From Schistocerca nitens (taxonomy: Eukaryota > Arthropoda > Insecta > Orthoptera > Acrididae), in contig NC_064615.1 in NCBI RefSeq assembly GCF_023898315.1, positions 733,753,450 through 733,817,449 of the forward strand: a stretch of 64,000 bases of DNA. The letters are read 5' to 3'. The notes beneath the pieces were generated by a model. That model was given only the letters and a program-made list of their open reading frames with translations, was not told where the DNA came from and did no database searches. Of the stretch, positions 53,001 through 59,560 are shown in pieces; within the stretch, counting starts at the first letter, position 1; the number at the start of each line of letters is the position of its first letter. The translations under genes and the position numbers were made by a program.

Positions 53001-56000
53001 CAAGATATCTAATCATAAATTACACATCAATTTTCCAGTTATACGTTCTCCATGTTCCTCCACTTATCTATCAGTAATTATATCAGAGATAGCTTTTTTG
53101 TTGGAGAGAGGGAGTTCCTGTCGCCACAGTGATTGAGGTTGTCCAGAAAATGTAATTCGAGTATCGTCAGAACCTATACTGGTAGTCAGTGTGTTATTAA
53201 AGCAAAGGATACACGACACACTCGATAGATATTCCATCACAAACAGATCATGGTCGCCCCCCATGTGAGACAGTTAATATCTATGGTGATGCTGGTTCTG
53301 GAAGTTCGACGTACAACTCTCTCAAGGCAGTGCTGTTAGTAAATAGACTAGTAGAAAACCAAAGGATCATTGGCAGATGCCACTGGTGACACTGTGTTGA
53401 CGACAGGGGAACTTAGCAACTGATCGTAGGTCACGTTACAGCTCAAATGGGTGGTGTTATTGGTGAAAACTTGTTTATGACAGCTGAACGTAACAGAGGA
53501 ATTATGGATCACAAAGTAGCTCTGTTGGCAGACGCCATTGCTGACAGCTTGTTCAAAACAGGTGGAAGTAACAGCATATCGATGAGCCACAATGTAGCTC
53601 CACTAGCAGATACCATTGATGACAACGTGTTGATGGCAGGTGAATGTGACAGTGGAAAGATGGGTCAGAATGTAGCTCCACTGAAGATTTCACCGGTGAA
53701 ATGTTGACAACAGGTGAATATAACAGCTGATAGATGAGCTGCAATGTGGCACTATTTTGTCAGGTGACATATCCATAACTGGTGAATGTAAAAGTAGTTA
53801 GATGGGCACAATCTAGCTCCAGTTGTAGATGAGATTGGTGACAACTCGTTGATGTTAGGTGAATGTAACAGCCGATAGATGGTCACAACATAGCTTTTTA
53901 GATGGATGTTGTTGGTGACATAGGTTGGATGATCAGTGAATGAAGCAGCAGATAGGTGGGCTGCAATGTAGGTCCCTTGGCAAGCTCCACTGGTGACAAT
54001 GTGTTGGTGACAGCTCAATGGCGGATACATGGCCCACAACGTAACATCATTGGCAGATGAAATTAATGTGAGTATATTGATGACAGGTGAATGTGACAGC
54101 GGATAGCTTGGCCACAATGTAGCTTTTCCAGATGCCATTGGTGAAAGATGAGCCACAATGTAGCTCGACTGCAGATACCACTGGTGATAATATTTTGATG
54201 ACAGGTGAGTGTAGCAGCAAACAGATGTGCCACAATATATTTAAATTAGCTGATTCCATTGGTTAAAAGATGTTTACGACAGGTCACAATGTGACAGATT
54301 GGTGACAATGTAGCTCCATTGACAGATGCCACTGGCGAAACATTTTGATGCTGGGTGAATGTAACTGCAGACAGGGGGCAATAATTTAGCTCCATAGTAA
54401 AATTCCATTGTCGACCGTATATTGATAACAGGTGAATGTAACAGTAGACAGATGGGCCAAAGTATGGCTCCATTGGAGATACAATTAGTGCTACATTTCT
54501 ATGATTGTGAACGTTACAGCAAATAGATGAACCAAAGTGAAACTTGATTGACAGAAGCTATAGGTGATATGTCGATGACAGGAGAATCTAACAGTGGATG
54601 GTTGCACCACAATGTAGCTTATACAAATGTTACATAAGGTATGCAAATATTTTGCTTCACATACAACTTGAAATTCCATATCTATGTGCATCAGTTGCTT
54701 AGGGATATTTGATGACACACAAATTCTGAAATGTGTCATATGATCAATAACATAATTCCTTGCCTAATGATTAACTTTTACCATTGCAATCCAGTCAGCC
54801 TGAATGCAGGACTACTGATTACAATGTAGCTCTATTTGCAGGTGCTATTGGTGGCAGTGTTTTGATGGTAGGTGATTGCAACAGCAGATGGGTGGGCTAC
54901 AGTGTAAATGTACTGCCATGTGCTATACATGACAACACTTTTGATGACATAAATCTAATAGTGGATAGATGGGACACAGCAAAGTTTCACTTACAGATGA
55001 GAGTGGTGCCAAAGTCCGCCCCGACAGCTGAGTGGTCAGCGTGACGGATTGCCGTCCTACGGTCCCAGGTTCGAGTCCAGGTTGGGTCGGCGATTTTCTC
55101 TGCTCAGGGACTCGGTGTTGTGTTGTCTTCAACATCATTTCATCCTCATTCGGCGCGCAGGGTGCCCAATGTGGCGTCGAATGAAATAAGACCTGCACCA
55201 AGGCGGCCGGACCTGCCCTGTAAGGGGCCTCCTTGCCAATGACGCCAAACGTTTATTTTCCAATGGTGACAACGTTTTGATGACAAATGAGTGTAGCAGC
55301 AGATAGGTGGGCCATAATGACACTTTGTTGGTAAATGCCATTGTTGGCAACATGTTGACGACAAGTAAGTATAACAGTGGATACTTTGGCCACAATGTTA
55401 GTTTGTCAGCTGCCATTGTTAAGAGATGGGCTACTATGTACATCCATTCCAGATGGCATTTGTGACAATGTTTTGATGAAAGATGATGGGTAACAGCAGA
55501 GAGATGCCCCACAACGTACCTCCAATGGCAAATGCCATTGGTTGGAAGATGATGTTTACAGGTGAATGTAACAGTGCGATGTGCCTCCATTGACAGAAGT
55601 TACCACTGACACTTGCATTTAACAGTGGAAACATGGACTACAGTGTAACTTTAATGGCAAATGCCATTGGTGACGATGTATTGACAGATGAATGTAACAG
55701 CATCCAGATGAGCCACAAATAAATACATGGTCACTGGTAATGGTCACAATCTTGTGTTGACAGGTGAATGTTCCACAGACTAATGCACCACAGTGAAGCA
55801 CTACAAGTAGATGCCGTTGGTGACAATGTGTTGTTGACTGGTGAATGTAACAGTGGGTAGATGGTCCATTGCATATACCAGTGATATGGCAACAATTTGA
55901 TGACAGGTTAATGTAACAGCAGATAGATGGGACACCATATTGCTCCACTGTCTAATGTCATGAGTGACAACAAATCGATGAAAGATGTGGATATATGGCT

Positions 56001-59000
56001 CAAAATGTGGCTCCATAGATAGACGCCATTGGTGACGATGTTTAGTTGGTAGGTGACTGTAACAGCGGATATATAGGCCACAATGTATCTCCATTGAGAG
56101 ATGGCACTGGTGACAATGTGTTGATGGCAGGTGAATGTAACAACAATGCAGCTTCACTGACACACGTTAATGACAGGTGTATGTTGTAGTAAGTAGACAG
56201 GTCACAATGTGGTTCAACTTATAGATGCCATTAATGACAATGATTTGATGACAGGGAAATGTATCAATGTACAAACAAGCCACTATGTAGCTCTATTAGC
56301 CATTGGAACTGGTGACAGCATGTTGATAATGTGAACATAACTGCTCGTCGACCAGCCGCAATGTAATTCAATTACAGATGGCATTGTTGGCAACGTCCTG
56401 ATGAGAGGTGAATGGTAACAGTGGATAGACAGCCCAAAACGTAGCTACATTGGCAGATGCCACTGGTGACAACGTATTAATGACAAGTGAATATAACAGC
56501 GTACTGATGGGCCACAATGTAGCTTAATTGACAGATTCCATCTGTGACAACATGGGAAGAGAACGTATTAGTGGACAGACATGCCACAATGTAGTTTCAT
56601 TGGCATGCCATAGCGTAGTTTCATGGGCAGATACCACTGCTGACAAGGAGTTGATGATAGGTGAATATAACAGCAGATGGATTAGCCGCCATGTAAGTCC
56701 ACTGGCAGATGCTGCTAGTGTCGACTTGTTGATTGGAAGTGAGTGTAACAGCAGACAGATGGGCCACAATATAAGTCAACAGGTAGATGTATCTGGTGCA
56801 AACGTGATGATGATGGGGATGTAACTGCAGAGAGGTGGTTCATAATGTAGAAACCGCTTTTCGATTGCTATAGAACAACAACATTCTCTGAGAACCCTTA
56901 GTATTAAGACACGAGGAATTACAGAGCGGATACTAATTAAAATCAATGGAGGACGTTGAAAATTTGTGGCAGACCGGTATTCAAACCGAGTTCCCCTGGT
57001 CGCTGGGCTGATGCTCTTACTACTGTGTCATCTGGGAACAGTGGTCATCGCAACTACACTGACTATTCTAGAACAACTCCAGCTAGACCTAAATCCTCAA
57101 ATTATCCACACGTTAGAAATATAGTGGCACTTGCCCATTATCCTCATCATTCACAGCATTTCACTGATTCCCGCGTGAGTTCGAGCCTGGTGTACATCTG
57201 CACTGAAGTCCTTGTGATGTGTATCAGCCGACTCGTTTGTGGTGTGATAAATCATCCGTGGTTGGCAATTCTCACTGTAGGATTGTCGCCAAATGACATA
57301 GCTACGAGCTGCTGCGACTTTTTCTGGTGCGAGTCTAGTATGCCCTGAAGCACCTGCTCCTAATAGGATGTAGAAGCCACTATCCTGGAGTATCTACTTC
57401 TGGTCGCCACACATCATACGGCACAAGGGCCTAGGTAAACCGTCACTGGATACTGTAACCTCGAAAAAATTCTCTTGGACAGATGATGCGTCGTGACACA
57501 TAATTGATATATGTCTAGCGTAAATGTGAGAGTTTATTGTGCTTTTAGAACGCTTTCTTTGCTTAGATCGCAGATTTTCTCACGTAGCTAAGAAGATTCA
57601 GCCAGTTCGATGGCTATCTTCAAATCTATAATCACCGAAGTGGCAAAGTATTAGATGCTATATAGAGTGCTAAGCATTATCACATAGTGCCAAAAAAAGC
57701 ACTGAATCCATGTGTATGATGTCATTGCACTTTCTCAGACAATAACGATAAGCAATATAAAATTCCATCCTACATGAATTGGGAACCAATTCACGTTGTC
57801 CCCCTGACGGAAACGGGGAAATTAGAGTTCCACTGTTTATGGTTATTATTTCATAGTGTGTTACATCATCATAAACATGGGATATGGCTTCGGTGTTTTG
57901 CATTATGTGAAAGTGCTCAGCACTCTATATGTCTAATATGTAGCAAATTCTGTGATTATGGATCAGACGATGAGAATTGAACTGGCTGAAATTGGTTATG
58001 TATGAAGCAAAACTTGCGATTAGGCAGTAAAGTATTCTAAAAGGATACAGAATATCGTCTCCTGCTTTCACTGACGATGTCAGCAAATCAACTAGCACAC
58101 GTGTTTACTTGAAGGCGAGCTGTGCGATATTGTAAAATAATGGTCATTGAATGGAAGAAACAGACTACTCGGCCACTGTTGCCTCCCATTCAGAGCATTG
58201 GTGGCAATGAACCCGGTTCCGACCGTGGGTAGTGGATAGCGAGTGACGTATGCAGAGGCAGTGCAATGTTGTGACAGCATGGCAGCAGATAGCAGTGACG
58301 GCAACTTTGCTGGACCGGGAGTGTGTCTGGTCCTTGGCACGCAAAGGTAGCGACGGGTGTATGTTACCTGTGAACCATGGCTGCAGGAAGAGAGCGAACA
58401 GGACTCACATGGAACCCAGAACCCTCGGAGACTCTCTGGAGTGTCAGGCAATGGCACCCACTGGGCAGACTGGCCTCGGTGCATCCAGTTCGAACTGTGG
58501 AACAATCAGGGCTAGCTGACAGATCGCAGATCAGCAACAACGCCCAATTGCTGCTGCTGCTCGATGAAGCTGGATTAGCTTAGCAATACGTTCTAACGGT
58601 GACTCGCGTGTCGCGTGAACACTGTTCGAAAGAATGGCGCTGAAGGGATGTTGCTACTGGCTGAGCTGGAGGCATTTGTACTCTCTCCGGCTGCGTATTT
58701 TATGACAAGAACGAGACTCCCACTACGTAGTCGGCTGTGGAAACGCCACATTGTGCTACACCATGTAGTAACCCAGTCACCAACTGACAATAGAACACCA
58801 TGTTCAAGGGTGCTGCGCCGACCGGTGTGGCTGAGCGATTCTAGGCGCAACAGTCTGGAACCGCGCGACTGCTACGGTCTCAGGTTCGAATCCTGCCTCG
58901 GGCATGGATGTGTGTGATGTCCTTAGGTTAGTTAGGTTTAAGTAGTTCTAAGGTCTAGGGGGGCCGATGACCTCAGATGTCAAGTCCCATAGTGCTCTGA

Positions 59001-59560
59001 GCCATTTCTGAAGGGTGCTGCGTAAGCCCTGTGGTAGCACTCCGTTGCAGAATTACATTATCAGTTGGTCTGCATATTCCTTGGCTGCGTATAAAGACCT
59101 GTCCGAAGCTCATGCCACTGCAAAACGATCAAGGATAATCATTATATTAGAGTTAACCCCTCCAGCTGCCCACAAAGTAGATTTTTAGAACATGCAAGCA
59201 ATCTAGACTGAGCACTCGATCATTAGCATTCTCTTATTTTACTTCGCGAACTCTTTCTTGTCCTTGTGAAGCAATTATATTCGAGTAATATTATAGTATT
59301 AAGACATTTGCTATTTAAGCTCAGGATTGTGTCACCTTAGCCTTAAGTAACGCAGAGTACTGTGTTTACATACTTCACTCTTACGTTTTCATAATGTTGA
59401 TGTGTCTCCTTCAATTATATTTTACAGTTCGACACTCACGAATGCTTCGTGGAAGGCGTGGACGCAGTTGTTCAGAGGATGGCTCGTTATTCCTCTGAGC
59501 CGGTATTCTACTACCAGTTCACATTTGTCGGCCCTCTCAGCGTATTCCCTGAAGGACCAG
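12166..59560 (+). CDS. Secreted carboxylesterase (COE family), nine exons, 3' end outside window
   Basis: Serine hydrolase of the alpha/beta-hydrolase fold that should cleave carboxylic esters; insect relatives act in xenobiotic, lipid or hormone ester turnover. Nine exons with GT/AG borders and compatible phases join to about 452 codons (complete family members have about 550). Residues 1-23 are a hydrophobic signal peptide, so secretion is expected. C90 and C104 match the conserved N-terminal disulfide around the EDCLYLN motif. HGG at 129-131 is the oxyanion-hole motif, S209 in GQSAGG is the nucleophile, and E341 in the GATNMER context fits the triad acid. The catalytic His and C-terminus are missing because the gene runs off the right edge. 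The introns (158 bp to 18.2 kb) are full of transposons. The exons have no frameshift or stop, so the gene looks functional. Which COE clade it belongs to (E4/FE4-like, venom carboxylesterase-6-like or JHE-like) cannot be settled by eye. Confidence 0.93.
13102..13239 (+). CDS. Esterase exon 2
   Basis: 46 codons, phase 0 to phase 0, from the AG at 13100-13101 to a GTAAGT donor at 13240. It encodes residues 24-69, starting [12 protein letters not shown] and ending with the highly conserved [10 protein letters not shown] ... LRFQ block of insect carboxylesterases. The signal peptidase site probably lies at or near the exon 1/2 junction. Confidence 0.95.
13240..14393. other. First part of intron 2, nothing recognised
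   Basis: About 1.15 kb of intron sequence. The final 300 bp may be the 5' untranslated part of the transposase relic that follows, but no terminal inverted repeat could be paired. Confidence 0.4.
14394..15150 (+). pseudogene. Degenerate mariner-like transposase
   Basis: The ATG at 14394 starts [19 protein letters not shown], an N-terminal DNA-binding region. After frameshifts and stops come [31 protein letters not shown] (first catalytic Asp), the WGGF-like [14 protein letters not shown], and [20 protein letters not shown]. This order matches DDE_3-type mariner-like transposases, in which an RNA-edited gene is not expected, so the stops mean decay. The second Asp and the terminal region are lost or unreadable before the (AT)n tract at 15410. 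Confidence 0.75.
15410..15475. repeat. (AT)n microsatellite
   Basis: 66 bp of pure AT repeat in intron 2, shortly after the transposase relic. The Tyr-Ile frames it creates are not genes. Confidence 0.98.
15476..16586. other. Last part of intron 2, nothing recognised
   Basis: About 1.1 kb leading to the exon 3 acceptor. Short open frames at 15570-15773 and 15956-16596 show no family motif. Confidence 0.4.
16587..16718 (+). CDS. Esterase exon 3
   Basis: 44 codons, phase 0 to phase 0, after a pyrimidine-rich acceptor (TTGTCCAG) and before a GTATGT donor. Residues 70-113 hold the W-x-G-x-R-D block and the [12 protein letters not shown] motif. C90 and C104 are placed to form the conserved first disulfide loop of the family. 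Confidence 0.95.
16877..17027 (+). CDS. Esterase exon 4 (oxyanion hole)
   Basis: 151 bp, entering in phase 0 and leaving in phase 1 at a GTAAAA donor. Residues 114-163 carry [10 protein letters not shown], the HGG oxyanion-hole motif, followed by the NYRLGILG strand. The residue after HGG is Cys where Gly or Ala is more usual. The split Gly codon is completed by exon 5, 18.2 kb downstream. Confidence 0.96.
17028..17689. other. Start of intron 4, nothing recognised
   Basis: AT-rich intron DNA between the exon 4 donor and the first detectable match of the long inverted repeat. Confidence 0.4.
18478..18840 (+). repeat. ~182-bp tandem duplication inside the left arm
   Basis: The block beginning 'ttagctaagtaggcaaacac' near 18487 recurs as 'ttagcttagaaggcaaatag' near 18669, followed in both by matching text (gacagactg, atatttccgagaca/atatctccgagaca, ttaatacacct, agcattta). 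The opposite arm has a single copy, so the duplication arose after the arms separated. Confidence 0.7.
19245..19417 (-). mobile_element. tRNA-derived SINE, family 1 (copy B), 5'-truncated
   Basis: Body and B-box region match the family. The head is cut at 'aggcgtt' (- strand), before the A box. The corresponding site in the right arm (near 24690-24720) is empty, so it inserted after the arms formed. Confidence 0.85.
21816..22384. other. Loop between the inverted-repeat arms
   Basis: About 570 bp without a visible inverted partner. It holds two short open frames (about 80 codons, + strand, at 21789-22031 and 22196-22456) that I do not recognise and that lack any named motif. Confidence 0.5.
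22385..26065 (-). repeat. Right arm of ~8.4-kb imperfect inverted repeat
   Basis: Reverse-complement partner of 17690-21815. It carries its own SINE (23336-23518), close to where the left arm has about 250 bp of extra sequence (around 20610-20860). The outer end fades into the LINE that starts near 26080. The orientation given is relative to the left arm. Confidence 0.85.
23336..23518 (+). mobile_element. tRNA-derived SINE, family 1 (copy C), full length
   Basis: Begins 'gccggccagtgtggccgag' with the A box, then the B box (ggttcgtatcc, one change from consensus), and ends 'gagccatttgac'. No clear target duplication is visible. Absent from the equivalent place in the left arm. Confidence 0.88.
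27287..27307 (+). repeat. Poly(G) tract, 21 bp
   Basis: Twenty-one consecutive G residues inside the LINE, where the codons before the PQGS block of the RT should be. Likely a slippage expansion. Confidence 0.95.
27932..27970 (+). repeat. (CT)n microsatellite
   Basis: 39 bp of CT repeat with one CA interruption, inside the 3' part of the LINE copy. Confidence 0.95.
28391..29577. other. Intron 4 DNA with a weak ~160-bp duplication
   Basis: No gene. A G-rich block (gggtgtgggg ... agtacagggcaca) near 28510 resembles one near 28655 (gggtgtgggg ... agtacaaagggtg), suggesting an old tandem duplication. The rest is unremarkable. Confidence 0.35.
29591..29636 (-). mobile_element. 46-bp SINE fragment with 13-bp target duplication
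   Basis: A short piece of the family 1 SINE tail (gtcccatagtactcagagcc on the - strand) flanked by exact direct repeats 'agactgctgatta' at 29578-29590 and 29637-29649. Confidence 0.82.
29650..30862. other. Intron 4 DNA, nothing recognised
   Basis: About 1.2 kb without a named repeat or exon. Open frames at 29663-30007 and 30199-30432 have no family signature. Confidence 0.4.
30863..31760 (+). pseudogene. Degenerate Tc1-like transposase (relic 1)
   Basis: Starts [13 protein letters not shown] and soon shows [13 protein letters not shown], the N-terminal helix-turn-helix block also seen in the element at 36323-37744. Later readable pieces, in shifting frames, include the region around the first catalytic Asp (FNDESQ) and the 'cacaatgctcgtccacatg' site of the second Asp. 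The 3' third is poorly preserved. At least four frame breaks. Sense to the esterase in intron 4. Confidence 0.72.
31973..32067. repeat. Compound (CT)n-(GT)n-(GA)n microsatellite
   Basis: CT repeats (about 31973-31992) are followed by GT repeats (to about 32025) and GA repeats (to 32067). The CT and GA blocks are complementary and could fold into a hairpin with the GT tract as loop. Confidence 0.95.
32840..34440 (+). pseudogene. Penelope-like retroelement relic (RT plus GIY-YIG)
   Basis: Read across several frames on the + strand. A Penelope-type RT starts with [16 protein letters not shown] near 32890 and continues with [20 protein letters not shown] and IILKQHLEK (33054-33168). Near 33490-33610 comes [20 protein letters not shown], then [11 protein letters not shown] near 33940 and a damaged GIY-YIG-like segment ([15 protein letters not shown]) near 34015. 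This order (RT then C-terminal GIY-YIG endonuclease) is characteristic of Penelope-like elements. There are many stops, and the catalytic YxDD region is not readable. The hydrophobic open frames on the opposite strand are shadows. Confidence 0.7.
33172..33225 (+). repeat. 27-bp tandem duplication
   Basis: 'taacttcctaaccacttata' plus seven bases occurs twice with no spacer (33172-33198, 33199-33225), exact. It lies inside the Penelope-like relic and interrupts the RT. Confidence 0.95.
34441..35190. other. End of intron 4, nothing recognised
   Basis: A C-rich low-complexity tract lies near 34569-34589; the remainder is AT-rich. The final bases form the exon 5 acceptor. Confidence 0.4.
35191..35376 (+). 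CDS. Esterase exon 5 (nucleophile elbow)
   Basis: 186 bp, phase 1 to phase 1, from acceptor CTTCGTAG to donor GTAACT. It completes LGFLSTRD and contains [23 protein letters not shown] and the nucleophile elbow GQSAGG, with Ser at about residue 209 of the precursor. This exon alone identifies the family. Confidence 0.97.
35377..36320. other. Start of intron 5, nothing recognised
   Basis: AT-rich intron sequence between the exon 5 donor and the Tc1-like element. Confidence 0.4.
36323..37744 (+). mobile_element. Near-complete Tc1-like DNA transposon
   Basis: 1422 bp with terminal inverted repeats (cactcctggaaatgg at the left; the right end reads ttccaggagtg) and TA target duplications at 36321-36322 and 37745-37746. 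It holds one transposase frame (36567-37589). GC content is clearly higher than the surrounding intron, and the only obvious coding lesion is a single stop, so it is the youngest DNA transposon in the window. It lies sense to the esterase in intron 5. Confidence 0.95.
36567..37589 (+). pseudogene. Tc1-like DDE transposase with one in-frame stop
   Basis: Starts [20 protein letters not shown] (helix-turn-helix). After the TAG at 36657-36659 (codon 31) the same frame runs on uninterrupted to the stop after 37589, about 340 codons in all, the usual Tc1 size. Catalytic residues are visible: Asp in [12 protein letters not shown], Asp in [12 protein letters not shown], Glu in [15 protein letters not shown]. 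By my count 32 residues separate the second Asp from the Glu, where classical Tc1 has 34. A C-terminal helical region ends [16 protein letters not shown] downstream ATG at 36678 could give a protein lacking the first helix-turn-helix, so it is probably inactive. Confidence 0.93.
37747..38214. other. Intron 5 DNA, nothing recognised
   Basis: About 470 bp between the Tc1-like element and the next LINE fragment, with no identifiable motif. Confidence 0.35.
38215..39320 (-). pseudogene. Non-LTR reverse transcriptase fragment
   Basis: On the - strand the RT blocks [12 protein letters not shown] (motif A region, near 39200), [13 protein letters not shown] and [14 protein letters not shown] (near 39030) are readable. 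Later come fragments of the C-terminal half (ACETWTVNR near 38570, and a [10 protein letters not shown] block near 38300). Frameshifts and stops are frequent. The family is the common insect endonuclease-RT type, different from the CR1/jockey-like copies here. The clade is not assigned. Confidence 0.68.
39530..39775 (+). repeat. Possible tRNA-like interspersed repeat
   Basis: The segment with 'ggtgttcgaatcccagtcc' near 39655 resembles a pol III B box and is preceded by a weak A-box-like stretch near 39615. This suggests a degenerate SINE of a further family, but its borders cannot be set. Confidence 0.35.
39817..40015 (-). mobile_element. tRNA-derived SINE, family 1 (copy E), full length
   Basis: Complete from the head (ggccggccgaagtggccgtg on the - strand) to the 'gagccatttgaacc' tail, flanked by a 12-bp exact duplication 'ccttcagtgaat' (39805-39816 and 40016-40027). 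Confidence 0.93.
40028..44220. other. AT-rich intron 5 DNA, nothing recognised
   Basis: About 4.2 kb, very AT-rich between 41300 and 44100, with no exon, RT, transposase or array that I can support. Confidence 0.45.
44221..44960. repeat. GC-richer island, probably an unclassified repeat
   Basis: Base composition rises sharply against both flanks (for example 'caggcgcggcgggcggcgga' near 44290). No coding motif is found. It may be a fragment of an LTR or other interspersed element. This is only an inference from composition. Confidence 0.25.
45040..45239 (+). CDS. Esterase exon 6
   Basis: 200 bp, entering in phase 1 and leaving in phase 0, from acceptor CATCTTCAG to donor GTATGT. It encodes [19 protein letters not shown] and then a helical region ending ALSEE (to residue 292). 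The LF/Y-K-x-AI-x-MSGSAL block directly follows the nucleophile exon in other COE proteins. Confidence 0.95.
45674..46438 (-). pseudogene. Degenerate mariner transposase
   Basis: On the - strand it starts [20 protein letters not shown] (N-terminal helix-turn-helix), followed by [14 protein letters not shown]. Then come a mid-region with [22 protein letters not shown] near 45985 (first catalytic Asp), a short block around [32 protein letters not shown], and [16 protein letters not shown], which stands at the second Asp region (Asn where Asp is expected). Several frameshifts. Antisense to the esterase in intron 6. Confidence 0.75.
46500..48584. other. Intron 6 DNA, mostly unclassified
   Basis: No exon or complete element. 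The short frame [13 protein letters not shown] near 47240 loosely resembles the region after the RT in some LINEs but is too short to claim. A small tandem repeat lies at 47989-48051. Confidence 0.35.
47989..48051 (+). repeat. Three 21-bp tandem units
   Basis: 'gtgtaacgtggtatctggct' plus one base occurs three times in a row with one or two changes per copy. Confidence 0.9.
48585..48750 (+). CDS. Esterase exon 7 (triad acid)
   Basis: 166 bp, phase 0 to phase 1, from acceptor CCCATTTCAG to donor GTATGT. Residues 293-347 include the P-S-x-E / FLAEEP block and [11 protein letters not shown]. The Glu at about residue 341 stands where the acidic member of the Ser-Glu-His triad is found in insect carboxylesterases. 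Confidence 0.93.
48751..49825. other. Intron 7 DNA, nothing recognised
   Basis: The 106-codon open frame on the - strand at 49419-49739 shows no family motif and is not supported as a gene. Confidence 0.4.
49826..50831 (+). pseudogene. Degenerate Tc1-like element (relic 2)
   Basis: The left end reads 'tgtttgatcaaaagtatccc' and the right end about 'tgataattttgaccagatag', a damaged inverted pair typical of Tc1-like termini. In between, [10 protein letters not shown] near 50375 corresponds to the W-x-x-V-x-(W/F)-(S)-D-E block with the first catalytic Asp, followed by a VWRR-like block near 50440. Most of the frame is destroyed. Confidence 0.65.
50832..51274. other. Intron 7 DNA, nothing recognised
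   Basis: No motif identified. Confidence 0.35.
51275..51512 (+). mobile_element. tRNA-derived SINE, family 3
   Basis: The head 'gatggcgcagtgatcatcac' and the degenerate B box 'acggttcaaagtacc' are followed by a body with 'atgctaggatggttcctttg', a layout common in arthropod SINEs of this type. It is diverged from families 1 and 2. The 3' end near 'cgacgggatgttaacc' is approximate. Confidence 0.65.
51513..52382. other. End of intron 7, nothing recognised
   Basis: AT-rich sequence up to the exon 8 acceptor. Confidence 0.35.
52383..52564 (+). CDS. Esterase exon 8
   Basis: 182 bp, entering in phase 1 and leaving in phase 0, from acceptor TTAACAACAG to donor GTAAGT. It encodes a charged helical region ([19 protein letters not shown] onward, ending NYTTVL), as expected between the triad Glu and the F-x-x-G-V-D block. 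It joins exon 9 as VLFDTHECF, so no exon seems to be missing between them. Confidence 0.92.
52565..53389. other. Start of intron 8, nothing recognised
   Basis: AT-rich intron sequence leading into the minisatellite array. Confidence 0.4.
53390..56830 (+). repeat. Diverged minisatellite array, 78-bp unit
   Basis: About 40 imperfect copies of a 78-bp unit. Landmark words recur every 78 bp or a near variant: 'cacaatgtagctcca', 'gcagatgccattggtgacaa', 'gttgatgacaggtgaatgta', 'acagcagatagatggg'. For example 'gtagctc' starts at 53516, 53594 and 53672. The unit is a multiple of three, so long frames appear on both strands, but the copies carry stops and indels. The array is disturbed at about 54640-54780 and interrupted by a SINE at 55016-55258. 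It fills half of intron 8. Confidence 0.93.
55016..55258 (+). mobile_element. tRNA-derived SINE, family 4, inside the minisatellite
   Basis: A-box region 'cagctgagtggtcagcgtg' and B box 'ggttcgagtccagg' form a tRNA-like head, followed by a body with 'ttttctctgctcagggactc' and a T-rich end (aacgtttatttt). Sequence on both sides is 78-bp repeat, so the SINE landed in an existing array. Confidence 0.82.
56831..58805. other. Intron 8 DNA, unclassified
   Basis: About 2 kb with a GC-richer stretch at 58150-58560. Open frames (56956-57348 +, 58092-58505 -) have no recognisable domain. No exon signal fits the esterase phase. Confidence 0.35.
58818..59010 (+). mobile_element. tRNA-derived SINE, family 1 (copy F), full length
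   Basis: Head 'ccgaccggtgtggctgagcg', B box 'caggttcgaatcctgcctcg' and tail 'gctctgagccatttc', flanked by an exact 12-bp duplication 'aagggtgctgcg' (58806-58817 and 59011-59022). Confidence 0.93.
59023..59427. other. End of intron 8, nothing recognised
   Basis: Ordinary AT-rich intron sequence up to the exon 9 acceptor. Confidence 0.4.
59428..59560 (+). CDS. Esterase exon 9 (last one in window)
   Basis: 133 bp, phase 0 to phase 1, from acceptor ATATTTTACAG to donor GTGAGA. It encodes [19 protein letters not shown], then the [19 protein letters not shown] block that precedes the catalytic-His segment in the family. No downstream exon with the expected Gly-x-x-His-(G/A)-(D/E)-(D/E) signature was found in 59561-64000, so the gene continues beyond the window. 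Confidence 0.93.

Noticed and set aside
55135-55590. 151-codon open frame on the - strand
   Set aside because: It runs through minisatellite units and a SINE; its frame is a by-product of the 78-bp period.
53390-56830. CRISPR-like array
   Set aside because: The units are adjacent diverged 78-bp copies without constant short repeats and unique spacers, and the window is eukaryotic.
58092-58583. Overlapping open frames of 68-137 codons in a GC-richer part of intron 8
   Set aside because: No recognisable domain and no splice signals in esterase phase; probably chance frames or an unknown repeat.
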